DNA from: Terriglobus roseus
GTDB lineage: Bacteria; Acidobacteriota; Terriglobia; Terriglobales; Acidobacteriaceae
Reading direction: 5' to 3'
NCBI RefSeq assembly: GCF_900102185.1
Contig: NZ_LT629690.1
Coordinates: forward strand, 3,286,001-3,350,000
DNA: 64,000 bases
The position numbers were made by a program, and so were the translations under genes. Numbering within the stretch: the first letter of the stretch is position 1; every line of letters starts with the position of its first letter. This document shows positions 55,094 to 64,000 of the stretch, piece after piece. The notes below the pieces were generated by a model, which was not told where the DNA came from, made no database searches, and was given only the letters and a program-made list of their open reading frames with translations.

Positions 55094-55813
55094 TTGCAGA
55101 AGAACGCATCCGGCGTGAATGGTAGTTCGCAGACGAGTTCTCGTTCCGGCAATTCCAGCATCCGGCTGGTAGTTGCGGACGATCATCCCGTAGTCCGGTT
55201 CGGCGTGAAGAACATGCTGACGATGGACCCAGGGTTCGAAGTAGTCGCCGAAGCTGAAGACGGCGAAGACGCCATTACCCAGACACTTGAACACGAACCA
55301 GACATCCTGCTGCTGGATCTGCAGATGCCCAAGCTACCGGGCCTGGAAGCCATGCGGGCGATCATGTCGAAGTCGCCGCGAGTGAAGATCATTCTGCTTA
55401 CCAGCACAATCTCCACACAACAGGTGATTGAAGCACTGCAGATTGGCGCACGCGGCATTGTCCTGAAGGATTCCGTGGCGGGCGATCTGAGCGAAGCCAT
55501 CCGTGCAGTCGCCAGCGGTGACTACTGGATTGGCGGCGAACGCGTCGTAAATCTGTTGCAGGCGCTGCACGGCCTGATGGTGCAGGCATCCGCCGTACCA
55601 GAGAAGAAGACCTTTGGCTTGACGCCACGTGAACTGGAAGTGGTGCAGTGCATCGTGGAAGGTTGCTCCAATAAGGACATTGCGAAGCAATTCACTATCA
55701 GTGAAGAGACTGTGAAGCGCCACCTCTCGAACACGTTCGATAAGACTGGCGTATCCACACGCCTAGAACTGGCGCTATTCGCCATCTCGCACAAGCTGGT
55801 GGAACCGGTTTAG
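55094..55813 (+). CDS. NarL/FixJ family response regulator
   Basis: 239 residues. A flexible Ser-rich N-terminus precedes a receiver with DD (29-30), phospho-Asp75 (LLLLDLQMP) and KDSV (Lys). A C-terminal LuxR-type HTH (about 175-235) reads GLTPRELEVVQCIVEGCSNKDIAKQ and SEETVKRHLSNTFDKTGVSTR. The start is TTG 55094, with GGAG about seven bases upstream. It is in an apparent operon with the Rec-HPt protein and possibly ftsY. Confidence 0.9.
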   Translation: MQKNASGVNGSSQTSSRSGNSSIRLVVADDHPVVRFGVKNMLTMDPGFEVVAEAEDGEDAITQTLEHEPDILLLDLQMPKLPGLEAMRAIMSKSPRVKIILLTSTISTQQVIEALQIGARGIVLKDSVAGDLSEAIRAVASGDYWIGGERVVNLLQALHGLMVQASAVPEKKTFGLTPRELEVVQCIVEGCSNKDIAKQFTISEETVKRHLSNTFDKTGVSTRLELALFAISHKLVEPV

Positions 55814-55845
55814 CTCCGCCGTTCAACAGTCGTAGACTGGTAGGG

Positions 55846-57132
55846 ATGCCGATTTCGCTTTTCAACTCGGACGATAAGCCGAGAAAGCCAAGTTTCTTTG
55901 AACGCGTTCGCTCCGCGGTAACCGGCGAGAGCACTGAATCTGCCACGCCTGCTCAGGAAGTCCCTCCCGTTCTGGAGGAAACGGCAGCTCCGCAGAATGC
56001 GTTTGAGCTGCCCGCAAGCGAGTTCGCAGAGACTCTACCAGCCGAAGCGTTGGTGGATCCCGTTCCCGTGATTCCCAACGAAGCCGTTGAATACACATCG
56101 GCACCGAAGGCGACGACGCCTGTTCCCGCTCGCGTGGCAGATACTCAGCGCAACGAGTTTGGTCTGAAGCCCATGACGTCCACGTTTTCGTTCGGCGGCT
56201 ATGCCAGCGAAGCCGAGGAAGACGCCAGCTTCATGGGCAAGATGCGCGATGCGGTGGAACGCACGCGTTCACAGTTGGGAGCAGGGCTGGACAACGTTCT
56301 AGCACTGGGACGCACCGTTGATGAAGAAACGCTGGATGAGCTGGAAGCCGTTCTGCTGACTGCGGACATTGGCAGCAGCACTACCAGCGAGATCATGCGC
56401 AATCTGCGTCAGCGAGCGCTACGTGAGAAGGCAACTACGGACGAGTTGAAGCAGATGCTGAAGGAAGAACTTCGCGCCATCCTCGACTCCGTGGAACAGC
56501 CAACGAATCATCCAACACAAGCTCCCGAAGTGATCATGATGGTGGGCGTAAACGGCACGGGCAAGACCACTACCAGCGGCAAGCTGGCTGCGCTGTATGG
56601 CACACATGGACGCAAGGCGCTCCTATGCGCTGCAGATACTTTCCGTGCTGCGGCGATTGAGCAACTTGAAGTGTGGGCTCAGCGTTCCGGCGTGGACATC
56701 ATCAAGACAAAGCAGGGCGGTGATCCCTCTGCCGCACTCTACGATTCGCTAACTGCAGGCAAGGCACGCGGGGCAGACATCGTGATCGTCGATACAGCAG
56801 GACGTCTACACAACAAGGCCGGCCTGATGGCTGAGCTGGACAAGATGCGGCGCACTGCACAAAAGCTCGTCCCAGGCGCACCACATCAGGTCTTTCTTGT
56901 GCTCGATGCAACAACCGGACAGAACGGTATGCAGCAGGCGCGCCTCTTCACGGAGAGCGCTGGTGTCACTGGCATCGTTCTCACCAAGTTGGATGGCACA
57001 GCAAAGGGCGGCATCGTTATCGCTATTGCTCGTGAACTCAAACTGCCTGTGGTCTTTGCTGGCGTGGGCGAAAAGATGGAAGACATTCTTCCTTTCAACA
57101 GCGACGCATTCCTTGATTCTCTGCTGGGTTAA
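55846..57132 (+). CDS. ftsY: Signal recognition particle receptor FtsY
   Basis: 428 residues. An acidic, Ala/Pro/Glu-rich N-terminal domain (about 1-125) is followed by the NG domain: [15 protein letters not shown] (G1, about 238), [25 protein letters not shown] (G3) and [11 protein letters not shown] (G4). It docks ribosome-SRP complexes at the membrane and hydrolyses GTP with Ffh. The RBS is GGTAGGG. The following gene starts 3 bases after its stop. Confidence 0.96.
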   Translation: MPISLFNSDDKPRKPSFFERVRSAVTGESTESATPAQEVPPVLEETAAPQNAFELPASEFAETLPAEALVDPVPVIPNEAVEYTSAPKATTPVPARVADTQRNEFGLKPMTSTFSFGGYASEAEEDASFMGKMRDAVERTRSQLGAGLDNVLALGRTVDEETLDELEAVLLTADIGSSTTSEIMRNLRQRALREKATTDELKQMLKEELRAILDSVEQPTNHPTQAPEVIMMVGVNGTGKTTTSGKLAALYGTHGRKALLCAADTFRAAAIEQLEVWAQRSGVDIIKTKQGGDPSAALYDSLTAGKARGADIVIVDTAGRLHNKAGLMAELDKMRRTAQKLVPGAPHQVFLVLDATTGQNGMQQARLFTESAGVTGIVLTKLDGTAKGGIVIAIARELKLPVVFAGVGEKMEDILPFNSDAFLDSLLG

Positions 57133-57135
57133 CGT

Positions 57136-57543
57136 ATGAACGCCTTTACCATTAGCCTTCAGGTGCATCACGTATCGCGCGATCTGCACTTCCTGACAGA
57201 ATCACTCGCCACACAACCGGTCTTCTGCATGACAGCAGGCCCACAAGTCGGCGGTTCCGTCCGCAAGACGAGCGTATGGCATGCTCCGTTATTCCAGGGC
57301 GCAAACCAGCAGCACTTCGATCTAGCACTGGAGGGTCTTCTTCACTTTGTTAAGGAGCACGAAGCAACACTGGCGGAATTTGCGGGTGAAGACGGATTGC
57401 TGGAGATGATTTTCACGTTCAAGGTGGACGCGTCCTCTGCGAAAGCCGGAGACCTGGCTCATTCGGTAAATTTGCTTCCATTTCTGCTATACGAGCTATC
57501 CTCGCGGCAGATTGGCGTGAAGGTGCAGACAGCCTACGCATAA
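57136..57543 (+). CDS. DUF4279-like hypothetical protein
   Basis: 135 residues. The layout (VHHVSRDLHFLTESLATQP, KTSVWHAPLFQGANQQHFDLALEGLLHFVKEH, SVNLLPFLLYELSSRQIGVKVQTAY) recalls the DUF4279 alpha/beta family. This is a tentative fit. It starts 3 bases after ftsY and 36 bases before ribD, so it is likely in the same operon. Confidence 0.65.
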   Translation: MNAFTISLQVHHVSRDLHFLTESLATQPVFCMTAGPQVGGSVRKTSVWHAPLFQGANQQHFDLALEGLLHFVKEHEATLAEFAGEDGLLEMIFTFKVDASSAKAGDLAHSVNLLPFLLYELSSRQIGVKVQTAYA

Positions 57544-57579
57544 GCGTCGTTCGGCCGTGCGATAGCATCACATGCACGG

Positions 57580-58800
57580 ATGCCTTTTTCTGCTACAGAT
57601 AAAGCCCACATGGAGCGCGCGCTGGAATTGGCGCGTGCAACGCTGGGACTCGCCTCACCGAATCCACAGGTGGGCTGTGTTATTGCACATGGCAATGAGA
57701 TCGTGGGCGAAGGCGCACACCGTTACGACCTGCGTGATCATGCAGAAATTGTTGCCATGAAGCAGGCCGGTGAGCGTGTGCGTGGTGCAACGGCATATGT
57801 GACATTGGAGCCATGCTCGCACCATGGACGCACAGGGCCGTGCTCAAACGCACTGCTGGATGCAGGCATTGCGCGTGTGGTGGCAGCAACGCTTGACCCG
57901 AATCCGCTGGTTGCGGGCAAAGGCATGGCCATCCTGGAAAACGGCGGTGTCATTGCTGAACACGGCCTGATGGAGCGGGAAGCACGCCGCATGAATGATG
58001 CATTTGCACGGCACATCCTAACTGGCATGCCTCTGGTCACGCTGAAGTCTGCTTTGAGTGTGGATGGCATGTTAGCCCCGTTGCCCGTGCAACGCACCGC
58101 GAATGCTCCGTTCTGGTTGACCGGCACGGCCGCACGCGAAGAGGTACACCGCTTCCGTCACGCGAGCGACGCGATTCTTACCGGAATTGGCACCGTGCTG
58201 GCAGATGATCCTATGATGACGGACCGCAGCAATCTGCAACGCCGTCGGCGCTTGTTGCGCGTGGTACTGGACACACATTGCCGCTTGCCGCTGTCGTCGC
58301 GCCTTGCAGAAAGTGTGAACGACGACCTGATTGTCTTCTGCGCGAAGAGTGCGCCAAACGATCGTCAACGAGCATTGCGACAACGCGGAGTCACCGTGGA
58401 AACCATTCCCACGTTGACACCAGCTCAGCGCGGCACACAAGGACGTAGGTTGGAGTTAGATTTACGCGCTGTGCTGAAGCGACTGGGTGATCTGGACATT
58501 CTCAGTGTGCTGCTGGAGAGCGGCTCTGGACTGAACGGCGCATTTCTCAATGCAGGACTAGTCGATAAAGCGGTGCTCTTCTTCTCTGAAACGGAACTAG
58601 GCAGCAATGCGATTCCGTTTGCTTCACATGGTCCAACAGCATTCGGCCTGATTGAACAACTTTCCGATATCGACCGTTGTGATTTTGTAAGCGACCTGAG
58701 TAACGGCGCAAGACAGGTGGACGCATGTGTACGTGGCACACTCCACGATCCGTGGGCGGAGACATTTACGCTGACACCCACTCCCGCAGCTAGTCGCTAA
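57580..58800 (+). CDS. ribD: Bifunctional riboflavin deaminase/reductase RibD
   Basis: 406 residues. The N-terminal deaminase domain has HAEIVAMK and PCSHHGRTGPC (zinc site; catalytic Glu). ASPNPQVGCVIA and GATAYVTLEP are also present. The C-terminal reductase domain (about 150-406) has TLKSALSVDGM, DAILTGIGTVLADDP and LLESGSGLNGAF. It makes the third and fourth steps of riboflavin synthesis. It is followed by ribE after 9 bases. Confidence 0.94.
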   Translation: MPFSATDKAHMERALELARATLGLASPNPQVGCVIAHGNEIVGEGAHRYDLRDHAEIVAMKQAGERVRGATAYVTLEPCSHHGRTGPCSNALLDAGIARVVAATLDPNPLVAGKGMAILENGGVIAEHGLMEREARRMNDAFARHILTGMPLVTLKSALSVDGMLAPLPVQRTANAPFWLTGTAAREEVHRFRHASDAILTGIGTVLADDPMMTDRSNLQRRRRLLRVVLDTHCRLPLSSRLAESVNDDLIVFCAKSAPNDRQRALRQRGVTVETIPTLTPAQRGTQGRRLELDLRAVLKRLGDLDILSVLLESGSGLNGAFLNAGLVDKAVLFFSETELGSNAIPFASHGPTAFGLIEQLSDIDRCDFVSDLSNGARQVDACVRGTLHDPWAETFTLTPTPAASR

Positions 58801-58809
58801 AATAGAGCT

Positions 58810-59475
58810 ATGTTTACTGGGCTGATCGCAGAGACGGGCACCGTAGTTTCGCTGGAGAAAAAAGTTGGCGTCACACGCATTCATGTTGCCGCCCCCACGC
58901 TGGCGAAGCAGCTTGGCACGGGCGATTCGATCGCAGTATCCGGTGTATGCCTTACTGCGCTGAATATCACGCCTGAGAGCTTCGAGGCGGACCTGCTGGA
59001 AGAGACCATCCGGCGCACGTCGCTGACACATCTTTCTCCCGGAACTCGCGTCAACCTGGAGCTGCCTACACCTGCCGGAACTCCGCTGGGTGGCCATGTC
59101 GTTCAGGGACATGTGGATGGCGTCGGTTATCTGTTATCGCTAACGGCCGTGACGTCCGACGCGGACTACACCGATTGGACACTGAAGATCGCCGCACCTG
59201 CTGCGCTATCGCCCTACATCGTTGAAAAGGGATCGATTGCCATTAACGGCATCTCGCTCACTGTGGCAAAGGTAGAGCCCGCAGCAGATGGCGCAAAGGA
59301 AGTGACAGTCGCTCTCATTCCGCATACTTACGCGGTGACGAACATCCACACGCTGCAGCCGGGCGATCCTGTGAATCTGGAAGTGGATGTTCTGGCGAAA
59401 TATGCCGAACAACGGGCGAAGAAAAACGAAACCGAGTCGATTACCGAACTGTCACTGATCGCGGCGGGATTCTAA
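58810..59475 (+). CDS. ribE: Riboflavin synthase alpha chain
   Basis: 221 residues with two lumazine-binding repeats: MFTGLIAETGTV, GDSIAVSGVCLTA and, in the second half, KGSIAINGISLTVAK and VALIPHTYAVTN. The trimer dismutates two 6,7-dimethyl-8-ribityllumazine molecules into riboflavin. The gene directly follows ribD. ribA/B and ribH are not in the window. Confidence 0.96.
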   Translation: MFTGLIAETGTVVSLEKKVGVTRIHVAAPTLAKQLGTGDSIAVSGVCLTALNITPESFEADLLEETIRRTSLTHLSPGTRVNLELPTPAGTPLGGHVVQGHVDGVGYLLSLTAVTSDADYTDWTLKIAAPAALSPYIVEKGSIAINGISLTVAKVEPAADGAKEVTVALIPHTYAVTNIHTLQPGDPVNLEVDVLAKYAEQRAKKNETESITELSLIAAGF

Positions 59476-59524
59476 GGTAGATTTCTGCATTCGGGAGGAC
59501 AATTGCCCGCGTAACCAGTTCTTG

Positions 59525-61015
59525 ATGACGCTACGACTCCCCGCTCTTGTCTCGTCCGCACTGTTTTTCTTTGCCGCTCCAGTCTCTGAAGCACAGATTC
59601 CTTCACCTGATATTTCTAAGCCCACGCCGCTGACAGTGAGCGTGTGGGATCGTCAGCGCGTGAATGTAACGCAGTGGTTTTCCGCCACACCCAATGCAGA
59701 ACAATATGCCCACGTCGATAGCCTTTTGCGCATCGCATTGCAGCAGCGCATCAAGCGCATTGACTGGACAGCCGAACTTTCGCAAAACAGCGAACTATGG
59801 CTGCCAAACGATGCTGTTTCGCCCGTGCCTGCACAGGGACATCTTGGCCTTGGCGGTACCTATTATGCGCACAATGGCAACAATCGTTTCCCCGCTGTTG
59901 CTTCATTCAAGCAGGGATGGATACGCTATCACTTTGCGCATGATTCCAACACCATTCGCCTGGGCCGTTTCGAATTCACTGATGGAACAGAAATTAAACC
60001 TACCGATAAGTCGCTTCAGTGGTTGCAGGCGAACCGCATCGCACAGCGCCTGATCGGCTCCTTTGGTTTCTCCAACGGCCAGCGTTCGCTGGACGGTGTG
60101 GAGGTAAAGGTAAACAAGGGTTCATGGGATGTAACTGCGATGGGTGCGCGCGCCGTGCAGGGTGTGTTCAACATGAACGCGAACCCGGAACTGGATGTGG
60201 ATGCGCAGTATCTCGCATGGTCGCGTACAGCGGCGAAACAACACGTATTGGTGCGTGCGTTTGCCATCGGCTATCACGACGGGCGCACGGGCGTTACGAA
60301 AGTAGACAATCGCTCACAGACCGCACGCACTGCAGACCATAACAACATTCGAATCGGTTCTTATGGAACCAGCATGATCGCGGCTGTTCCTGTCTCAAAA
60401 AACGTGAAGCTCGACGGTCTGTTCTGGGGTGTTTTGCAAAACGGACGTTGGGGTGTGCAGGATCATCGCGCAGGTGCGGTCGCACTTGAAGGCGGTGTGC
60501 AGTTTACGCAGGTGAAATCTTCGCCGTGGATTCGTGGTGGATTTCTACGCACCACGGGCGATGAGAATCCCAACGAAAACACACACAACACTTACTTCCA
60601 GGTGTTGCCCACACCACGCAACTATGCGCGATTCCCTTTCTTCAACATGATGAATTCGAAGGAAGCGTTTGTGCAGTTGATGGATAAGCCGACACCTAAG
60701 CTGGATATCCGTACCGATCTACACTTCCTCGGCCTGACCAGTCGCAGCGATCTTTGGTATTTGGGTGGCGGCCCGCTGGATAAAACGACCTTCGGTTACA
60801 CGGGGCGTCTCGCGAACGGAAACAGTAGTCTGGCCACGTTGTATGACATCAGCGCGGATTATCAAGTAACACCACGCCTCTCACTTACTGCTTATTACGC
60901 GCACGTATGGGGCAAAGACGTGGTGCGTGCGATCTATCCCGTAAACACACATGCGCAGTTCGGCTTTATGGAAATGAACTATCGATTCAGCCTGCCGCTA
61001 CAACGCACTCATTAG
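59525..61015 (+). CDS. Alginate-export (AlgE-like) family outer-membrane protein
   Basis: About 496 residues with signal peptide (LVSSALFFFAAPVSEAQ). The mature part is a long outer-membrane barrel: IRLGRFEFTDGTEIKP, RLIGSFGFSNGQRSLDGVEV, YQVTPRLSLTAYYAHVWG and a final FGFMEMNYRFSL. These resemble the AlgE-like alginate-export family (DUF3138-like and similar). Substrate unknown; likely a sugar or oligosaccharide porin. ATG 59525 is used; a TTG one codon earlier is also open. Confidence 0.82.
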   Translation: MTLRLPALVSSALFFFAAPVSEAQIPSPDISKPTPLTVSVWDRQRVNVTQWFSATPNAEQYAHVDSLLRIALQQRIKRIDWTAELSQNSELWLPNDAVSPVPAQGHLGLGGTYYAHNGNNRFPAVASFKQGWIRYHFAHDSNTIRLGRFEFTDGTEIKPTDKSLQWLQANRIAQRLIGSFGFSNGQRSLDGVEVKVNKGSWDVTAMGARAVQGVFNMNANPELDVDAQYLAWSRTAAKQHVLVRAFAIGYHDGRTGVTKVDNRSQTARTADHNNIRIGSYGTSMIAAVPVSKNVKLDGLFWGVLQNGRWGVQDHRAGAVALEGGVQFTQVKSSPWIRGGFLRTTGDENPNENTHNTYFQVLPTPRNYARFPFFNMMNSKEAFVQLMDKPTPKLDIRTDLHFLGLTSRSDLWYLGGGPLDKTTFGYTGRLANGNSSLATLYDISADYQVTPRLSLTAYYAHVWGKDVVRAIYPVNTHAQFGFMEMNYRFSLPLQRTH

Positions 61016-61028
61016 GGGCTGGAACTAT

Positions 61029-62402
61029 CTACTTTGTTCCAGCACGAGACTTCGTCAACGAAGCGGCACGCACGGCAGCTTCGTAAAGATTGATTCGAGA
61101 ATAGAGACCGAAGGCAGAGCCATCATCCAGGAAACCACCACCTGGGCCTTCGGTCTCTGTCAGAATCTGATCCGCTTCTGCCAGCGTCAGCGACGGATAT
61201 GCTGCCGTAAGAAGATATCCTGCTTCCGGCGCGATCTTGCCCACATCTTCTACCTTTGTGGCAGTCTCCGGATAAACCACTGGTAAGCCGTATGTCTGCG
61301 TCACCGCATAAAAAGCGGAGACTGCAGATGCATCGCTGTAACGGCTGGTATCTTCCGTGGCGCATTCAGCCACAGTCTTTCCGCAAGCACTTTCCAGCAC
61401 ATGACCCAAGTCTGTGCGAGCCTGAGTAACTGCCGCACGAAAATCTGAAACCTTACTGCTCTTGAGATAGGCAGGATCGTTTGCAAGAAGATGCGCCATA
61501 TCGTGAAGTGCGAGAGTACGCCCGCCGAGTACGTCCATTGCATAGTGCGCGCCAACAATGATGCGGCTGTTCCCATACTCCGCGCCGCGCGCAATCATCT
61601 GCGGATAACGATCCGGCACTAACAGTCCGAGCACCAGCGATGCCGTATAGCCATAGGTGGTGTGACCGCTGGGATACGACGGACTATTAATCAGGTCCAT
61701 CACTGGTCCGCGCGTATAGACGGTGTTGTCCGTAACTAAATTGAAATAGTCGCGGCCTACGATACGGCGAAACTCCGGCTCCGTTTGAAACGGACGCGAA
61801 TTGCCATACGTGTCAGCATTCGGACTGCCCGCAGGCAGATGATACGCACGACCAAACGGATCAGTTACGCCGTTCGCTGCATGCATCGCATCTGCTGCAG
61901 GGCCGGTCGCTGCGGTTTTGCCATCGGTGGTGCCATTCGCGAAGAAGAACTTCGCAATAGCGGAATGCGTTCCGCTGGTGCTAAGCGCAACGTTGAGCAC
62001 CTGCGTGACACTCTCTGACGCCACGGTGAAATGTGATCGATCAATGTAATGTGCACGCGCCACATACGCAGATCCAAGCGCCGTTCCGAGAGCATCGGCA
62101 AGCTGCGCCGCATTCGCGGAAGTAATCGCCGCATCGCGCAAAGCAAGCTGGCGCTGCTCTTCCGCGGGCAACAATGTAGGTTGCGGAATGGCGCCGGTTT
62201 GAATACCACCGGTCACAGTAAGGTTCGCACTCAGCGCCGCCTGCCCGTTTGCTGTCTTGTAGAGCGTCGTTACTGGAGACAAGCCACGGAGCGCAGTGTC
62301 ATTGGGAGACTGCGCAATCGCAGAGACGCAAGCAATAGAAAGCGATGCGATCGCTACAAAGCGAAATAGACCTGTGGCAATTCGATAAGGACGATTCAGC
62401 AT
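61029..62402 (-). CDS. Secreted PAP2-family acid phosphatase
   Basis: About 457 residues with a signal peptide (FVAIASLSIACVSAIAQ). The phosphatase signature is complete: YPSGHT (about 245) and SRIIVGAHYAMDVLGG (about 277-292), with the upstream K-x6-RP equivalent less clear. It is of the vanadium haloperoxidase/PAP2 superfamily; long proteins of this form are often secreted phosphatases. ATG 62402 has GGGAG upstream. It is convergent with the porin gene 13 bases away. Confidence 0.85.
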   Translation of the reverse strand: MLNRPYRIATGLFRFVAIASLSIACVSAIAQSPNDTALRGLSPVTTLYKTANGQAALSANLTVTGGIQTGAIPQPTLLPAEEQRQLALRDAAITSANAAQLADALGTALGSAYVARAHYIDRSHFTVASESVTQVLNVALSTSGTHSAIAKFFFANGTTDGKTAATGPAADAMHAANGVTDPFGRAYHLPAGSPNADTYGNSRPFQTEPEFRRIVGRDYFNLVTDNTVYTRGPVMDLINSPSYPSGHTTYGYTASLVLGLLVPDRYPQMIARGAEYGNSRIIVGAHYAMDVLGGRTLALHDMAHLLANDPAYLKSSKVSDFRAAVTQARTDLGHVLESACGKTVAECATEDTSRYSDASAVSAFYAVTQTYGLPVVYPETATKVEDVGKIAPEAGYLLTAAYPSLTLAEADQILTETEGPGGGFLDDGSAFGLYSRINLYEAAVRAASLTKSRAGTK

Positions 62403-62440
62403 GGCAAACGGCTCCCTGGCTTCCATGGTAGCCGTAGAAC

Positions 62441-63079
62441 CTAAACCGCGGTGACGACAGGCAAATCCATCTGCTCCGCAGTCTCTTCCACATACGGCTG
62501 AAAGTGCGCTCTGCAGCGAGCTTCATACATGCCCACGGCGCCCACCACAACCAACTCCTGTGAATGACCAAGCCGTTGCGTGTGTATAGCGGGCTGTCCG
62601 CAGACCATGCAAACGGCATTCAGCTTCGTGACCTTATCGGCAAGCGCCATCAGGTTCGGCACGGGGCCAAAAGGCTCATTCGCAAAGGTAGTATCCAGCC
62701 CTGCAAGAATCACGCGCTTACCCAGATGGATCAACTCCATGGTGAGTGGCAAAATGCCTTCATCAAAGAACTGCACCTCATCCAGCCCAATCACCTCAAT
62801 GCGATCGACCAATCCTGTCGCGAACAGCTCTTCACGAAGACGGTCCGAATTCGGTGTCACTACAGAAGCTTCGTGCGTCTGTTCGGAATGCGATGCAATG
62901 GCCGTGCGGTGATAACGCAGGTCGATGTCGGGCTTAAAGCAGCCCACACGCTGTTTTGCAATGCGCGCACGCTTCAGCCGCCGGATGAGTTCTTCACTCT
63001 TCCCGGAAAACATGGGTCCAACGATCACTTCCAGCACACCCGGCGTCGCCGGGCAAGGAGAACTGGTTTCAGCCTGCAT
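62441..63079 (-). CDS. tdk: Thymidine kinase
   Basis: 212 residues, class II (TK1-like). Walker A is GPMFSGKSEE (about 20-29), the catalytic region is IGLDEVQFFD, and the zinc-binding CMVCG and CRAH motifs are in the C-terminal lasso region (YEARCRAHF). It makes dTMP from thymidine in salvage. The next gene, PAP2, starts 38 bases after its stop. Confidence 0.95.
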   Translation of the reverse strand: MQAETSSPCPATPGVLEVIVGPMFSGKSEELIRRLKRARIAKQRVGCFKPDIDLRYHRTAIASHSEQTHEASVVTPNSDRLREELFATGLVDRIEVIGLDEVQFFDEGILPLTMELIHLGKRVILAGLDTTFANEPFGPVPNLMALADKVTKLNAVCMVCGQPAIHTQRLGHSQELVVVGAVGMYEARCRAHFQPYVEETAEQMDLPVVTAV

Positions 63080-63130
63080 TGGCCTATCGTACCGGCAAGC
63101 GGCTTGTGAAAAATTGGGTGAAAATCTCTA

Positions 63131-63613
63131 CTACTTCGCCCTCACCTTCACCACGAAATAACGGAAAGTGCTGCCGGGTTTCAGAATCATCTGATGCGGC
63201 GTGCCAGGTTCAATGCGAATGGCGTCACCTGCATGAAACGGCTGGCGTTTGCCACCACTTACACTATCGCCGCGCTTCTCTCCCGGCGCGGTGTCTTTAG
63301 CATTCACCACCGTACCGCCGGTCACCACTTCCGCTTCACCCTCCAGGCCGATCAAGACATCTGCGAAGTCCTGATGCCATTCTCCCTGGCCGCTCTTCAC
63401 GCGCACGGCAAGCTGTTCCGCACCATCCGGACGCGTCAGCAAAACCTTGAACGCGATGCCGTCTTTCGAAGCACGCGCCTGTTTCAACAGATCATCGCCC
63501 GTGCTGCGAAGCGTAGCGGCGGTAACCATGTCACTGGGCGGCACGGCGGTCTGCGCGACGAGCGGGGATGCAACAACGGCAAGCGCAAACGTAGCGCCGA
63601 AAAGATACTTCAT
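63131..63613 (-). CDS. Secreted cupin domain protein
   Basis: 160 residues with signal peptide (FGATFALAVVASPLVAQ). The single cupin barrel has QGEWHQDFADVLIGLEGEAEV and HAGDAIRIEPGTPHQMILKPG. One of the usual metal His residues is still present in each motif. Function unknown. It is on the same strand as tdk, 51 bases upstream of its start. Confidence 0.82.
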   Translation of the reverse strand: MKYLFGATFALAVVASPLVAQTAVPPSDMVTAATLRSTGDDLLKQARASKDGIAFKVLLTRPDGAEQLAVRVKSGQGEWHQDFADVLIGLEGEAEVVTGGTVVNAKDTAPGEKRGDSVSGGKRQPFHAGDAIRIEPGTPHQMILKPGSTFRYFVVKVRAK

Positions 63614-63640
63614 TCCAGACTCCCTGTTTTCAACCTACGA

Positions 63641-64000
63641 CTAAGCTTCATCTGCAAGCGGCTGCCAGAGTTCCACACGATTGCCCTCAGGATCAACAAT
63701 CCATGCGAAACGTCCGTAGCTAGCGTCGTCGCGATGAGGATCAATCTCCACGCCCGCTGCCTTCAACTTGTCCAGCAGAGCATCCATATCGTCCACGCGA
63801 TAGTTGATCATCACGGCCTGATGGCTACCTTTGCCAAAGTAATCCGTGTTTTCCTTGAAGGCGCTCCAAGCAGTCATGCCGGTGCCTTTAGGGACCTCAT
63901 CGGTCCACATAAACGTGATGCCGTGATCCGTCAGCGGAAAACCGAGGTGTTTGTGATACCAGTCCGTGAGCGCCTTCGGATCGCGCGCACGTAAGAAAAC
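63641..64000 (-). CDS. VOC family (glyoxalase-like) protein, 5' end cut by window edge
   Basis: The frame is open to the right edge; 120 codons are seen. The vicinal-oxygen-chelate pattern is clear: DPKALTDWYHKHLGFPLTDHG, VMINYRVDDMDALLDKLKAAGVEIDP, and WIVDPEGNRVELWQP with a metal-binding Glu. Likely glyoxalase/fosfomycin-resistance-type fold; function unclear. An internal ATG at 63910 is not the start, as the conserved domain extends upstream of it. Confidence 0.85.
   Translation of the reverse strand, partial: VFLRARDPKALTDWYHKHLGFPLTDHGITFMWTDEVPKGTGMTAWSAFKENTDYFGKGSHQAVMINYRVDDMDALLDKLKAAGVEIDPHRDDASYGRFAWIVDPEGNRVELWQPLADEA

Overview
The window looks like about 64 kb of chromosome from an acidobacterium of the Terriglobus/Granulicella/Edaphobacter group (class Terriglobia). 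The reasons are two TIGR03435-type proteins (a family expanded in soil Acidobacteria), many small secreted proteins of unknown function, the carbohydrate-active enzyme content, G+C that looks near 58-60 % in most genes, and the housekeeping gene order. This is inferred from protein character; no database search was run. Most of the window is ordinary, densely packed chromosome with both strands used about equally. No CRISPR array, integrase, transposase or recognisable prophage is visible.

Layout. 1-8.3 kb: partial alpha/beta hydrolase, membrane protein, GT4 glycosyltransferase, a catalytically dead GH13-like protein, ABC-F ATPase, BtuB-like TonB receptor, CPBP protease. 8.3-18.4 kb: PEP carboxylase, beta-barrel protein, GluQ-RS, tRNA-Pro, RidA, MsrB, DinB, GT39-like membrane enzyme, YqeY, class V aminotransferase. 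18.4-24.6 kb: GH46-like hydrolase, secreted unknowns, DUF2076 protein, DprE1-like oxidase, TIGR03435 protein. 24.6-30.8 kb: a minus-strand operon of alpha-glucosidase, serine hydrolase and alpha-L-fucosidase, preceded by an M1 peptidase. 31-35 kb: rpmI, rplT, cupin, gyrB. 35-39.6 kb: tandem paralogous secreted proteins, darcynin, TetR regulator, sulfatase. 39.7-41.5 kb: tRNA-Trp, secE, nusG, rplK, with the operon ending after rplK. 41.5-46 kb: TIGR03435, M20 amidohydrolase, membrane proteins, PA2169-type protein. 46.5-49.2 kb: ftsK. 49.2-52.8 kb: the most unusual part (below). 52.8-64 kb: secreted proteins, Rec-HPt and NarL-type response regulators, ftsY, ribD, ribE, a porin, PAP2 phosphatase, thymidine kinase, cupin and a partial VOC protein.

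The best candidate for something undescribed is at 49.1-52.3 kb. A gene of lower G+C and unknown function lies between two direct, diverged copies (about three quarters identical by eye) of the ftsK/acr3 junction. The left copy keeps the intact ftsK end. The right copy keeps a decayed ftsK tail fused to an Acr3 arsenite transporter gene that has itself lost its 5' end. This looks like the scar of an integrated DNA circle or of a tandem duplication. A short tandem array of a 24-bp repeat follows at 52.65-52.74 kb.

How genes work together: secE/nusG/rplK with tRNA-Trp and rpmI/rplT serve translation and export; ftsY and secE serve membrane targeting; ribD/ribE make riboflavin; the GH13/GH29 operon, sulfatase, porin, TonB receptor and M1/M20 peptidases fit a heterotrophic scavenger of polysaccharides and peptides.
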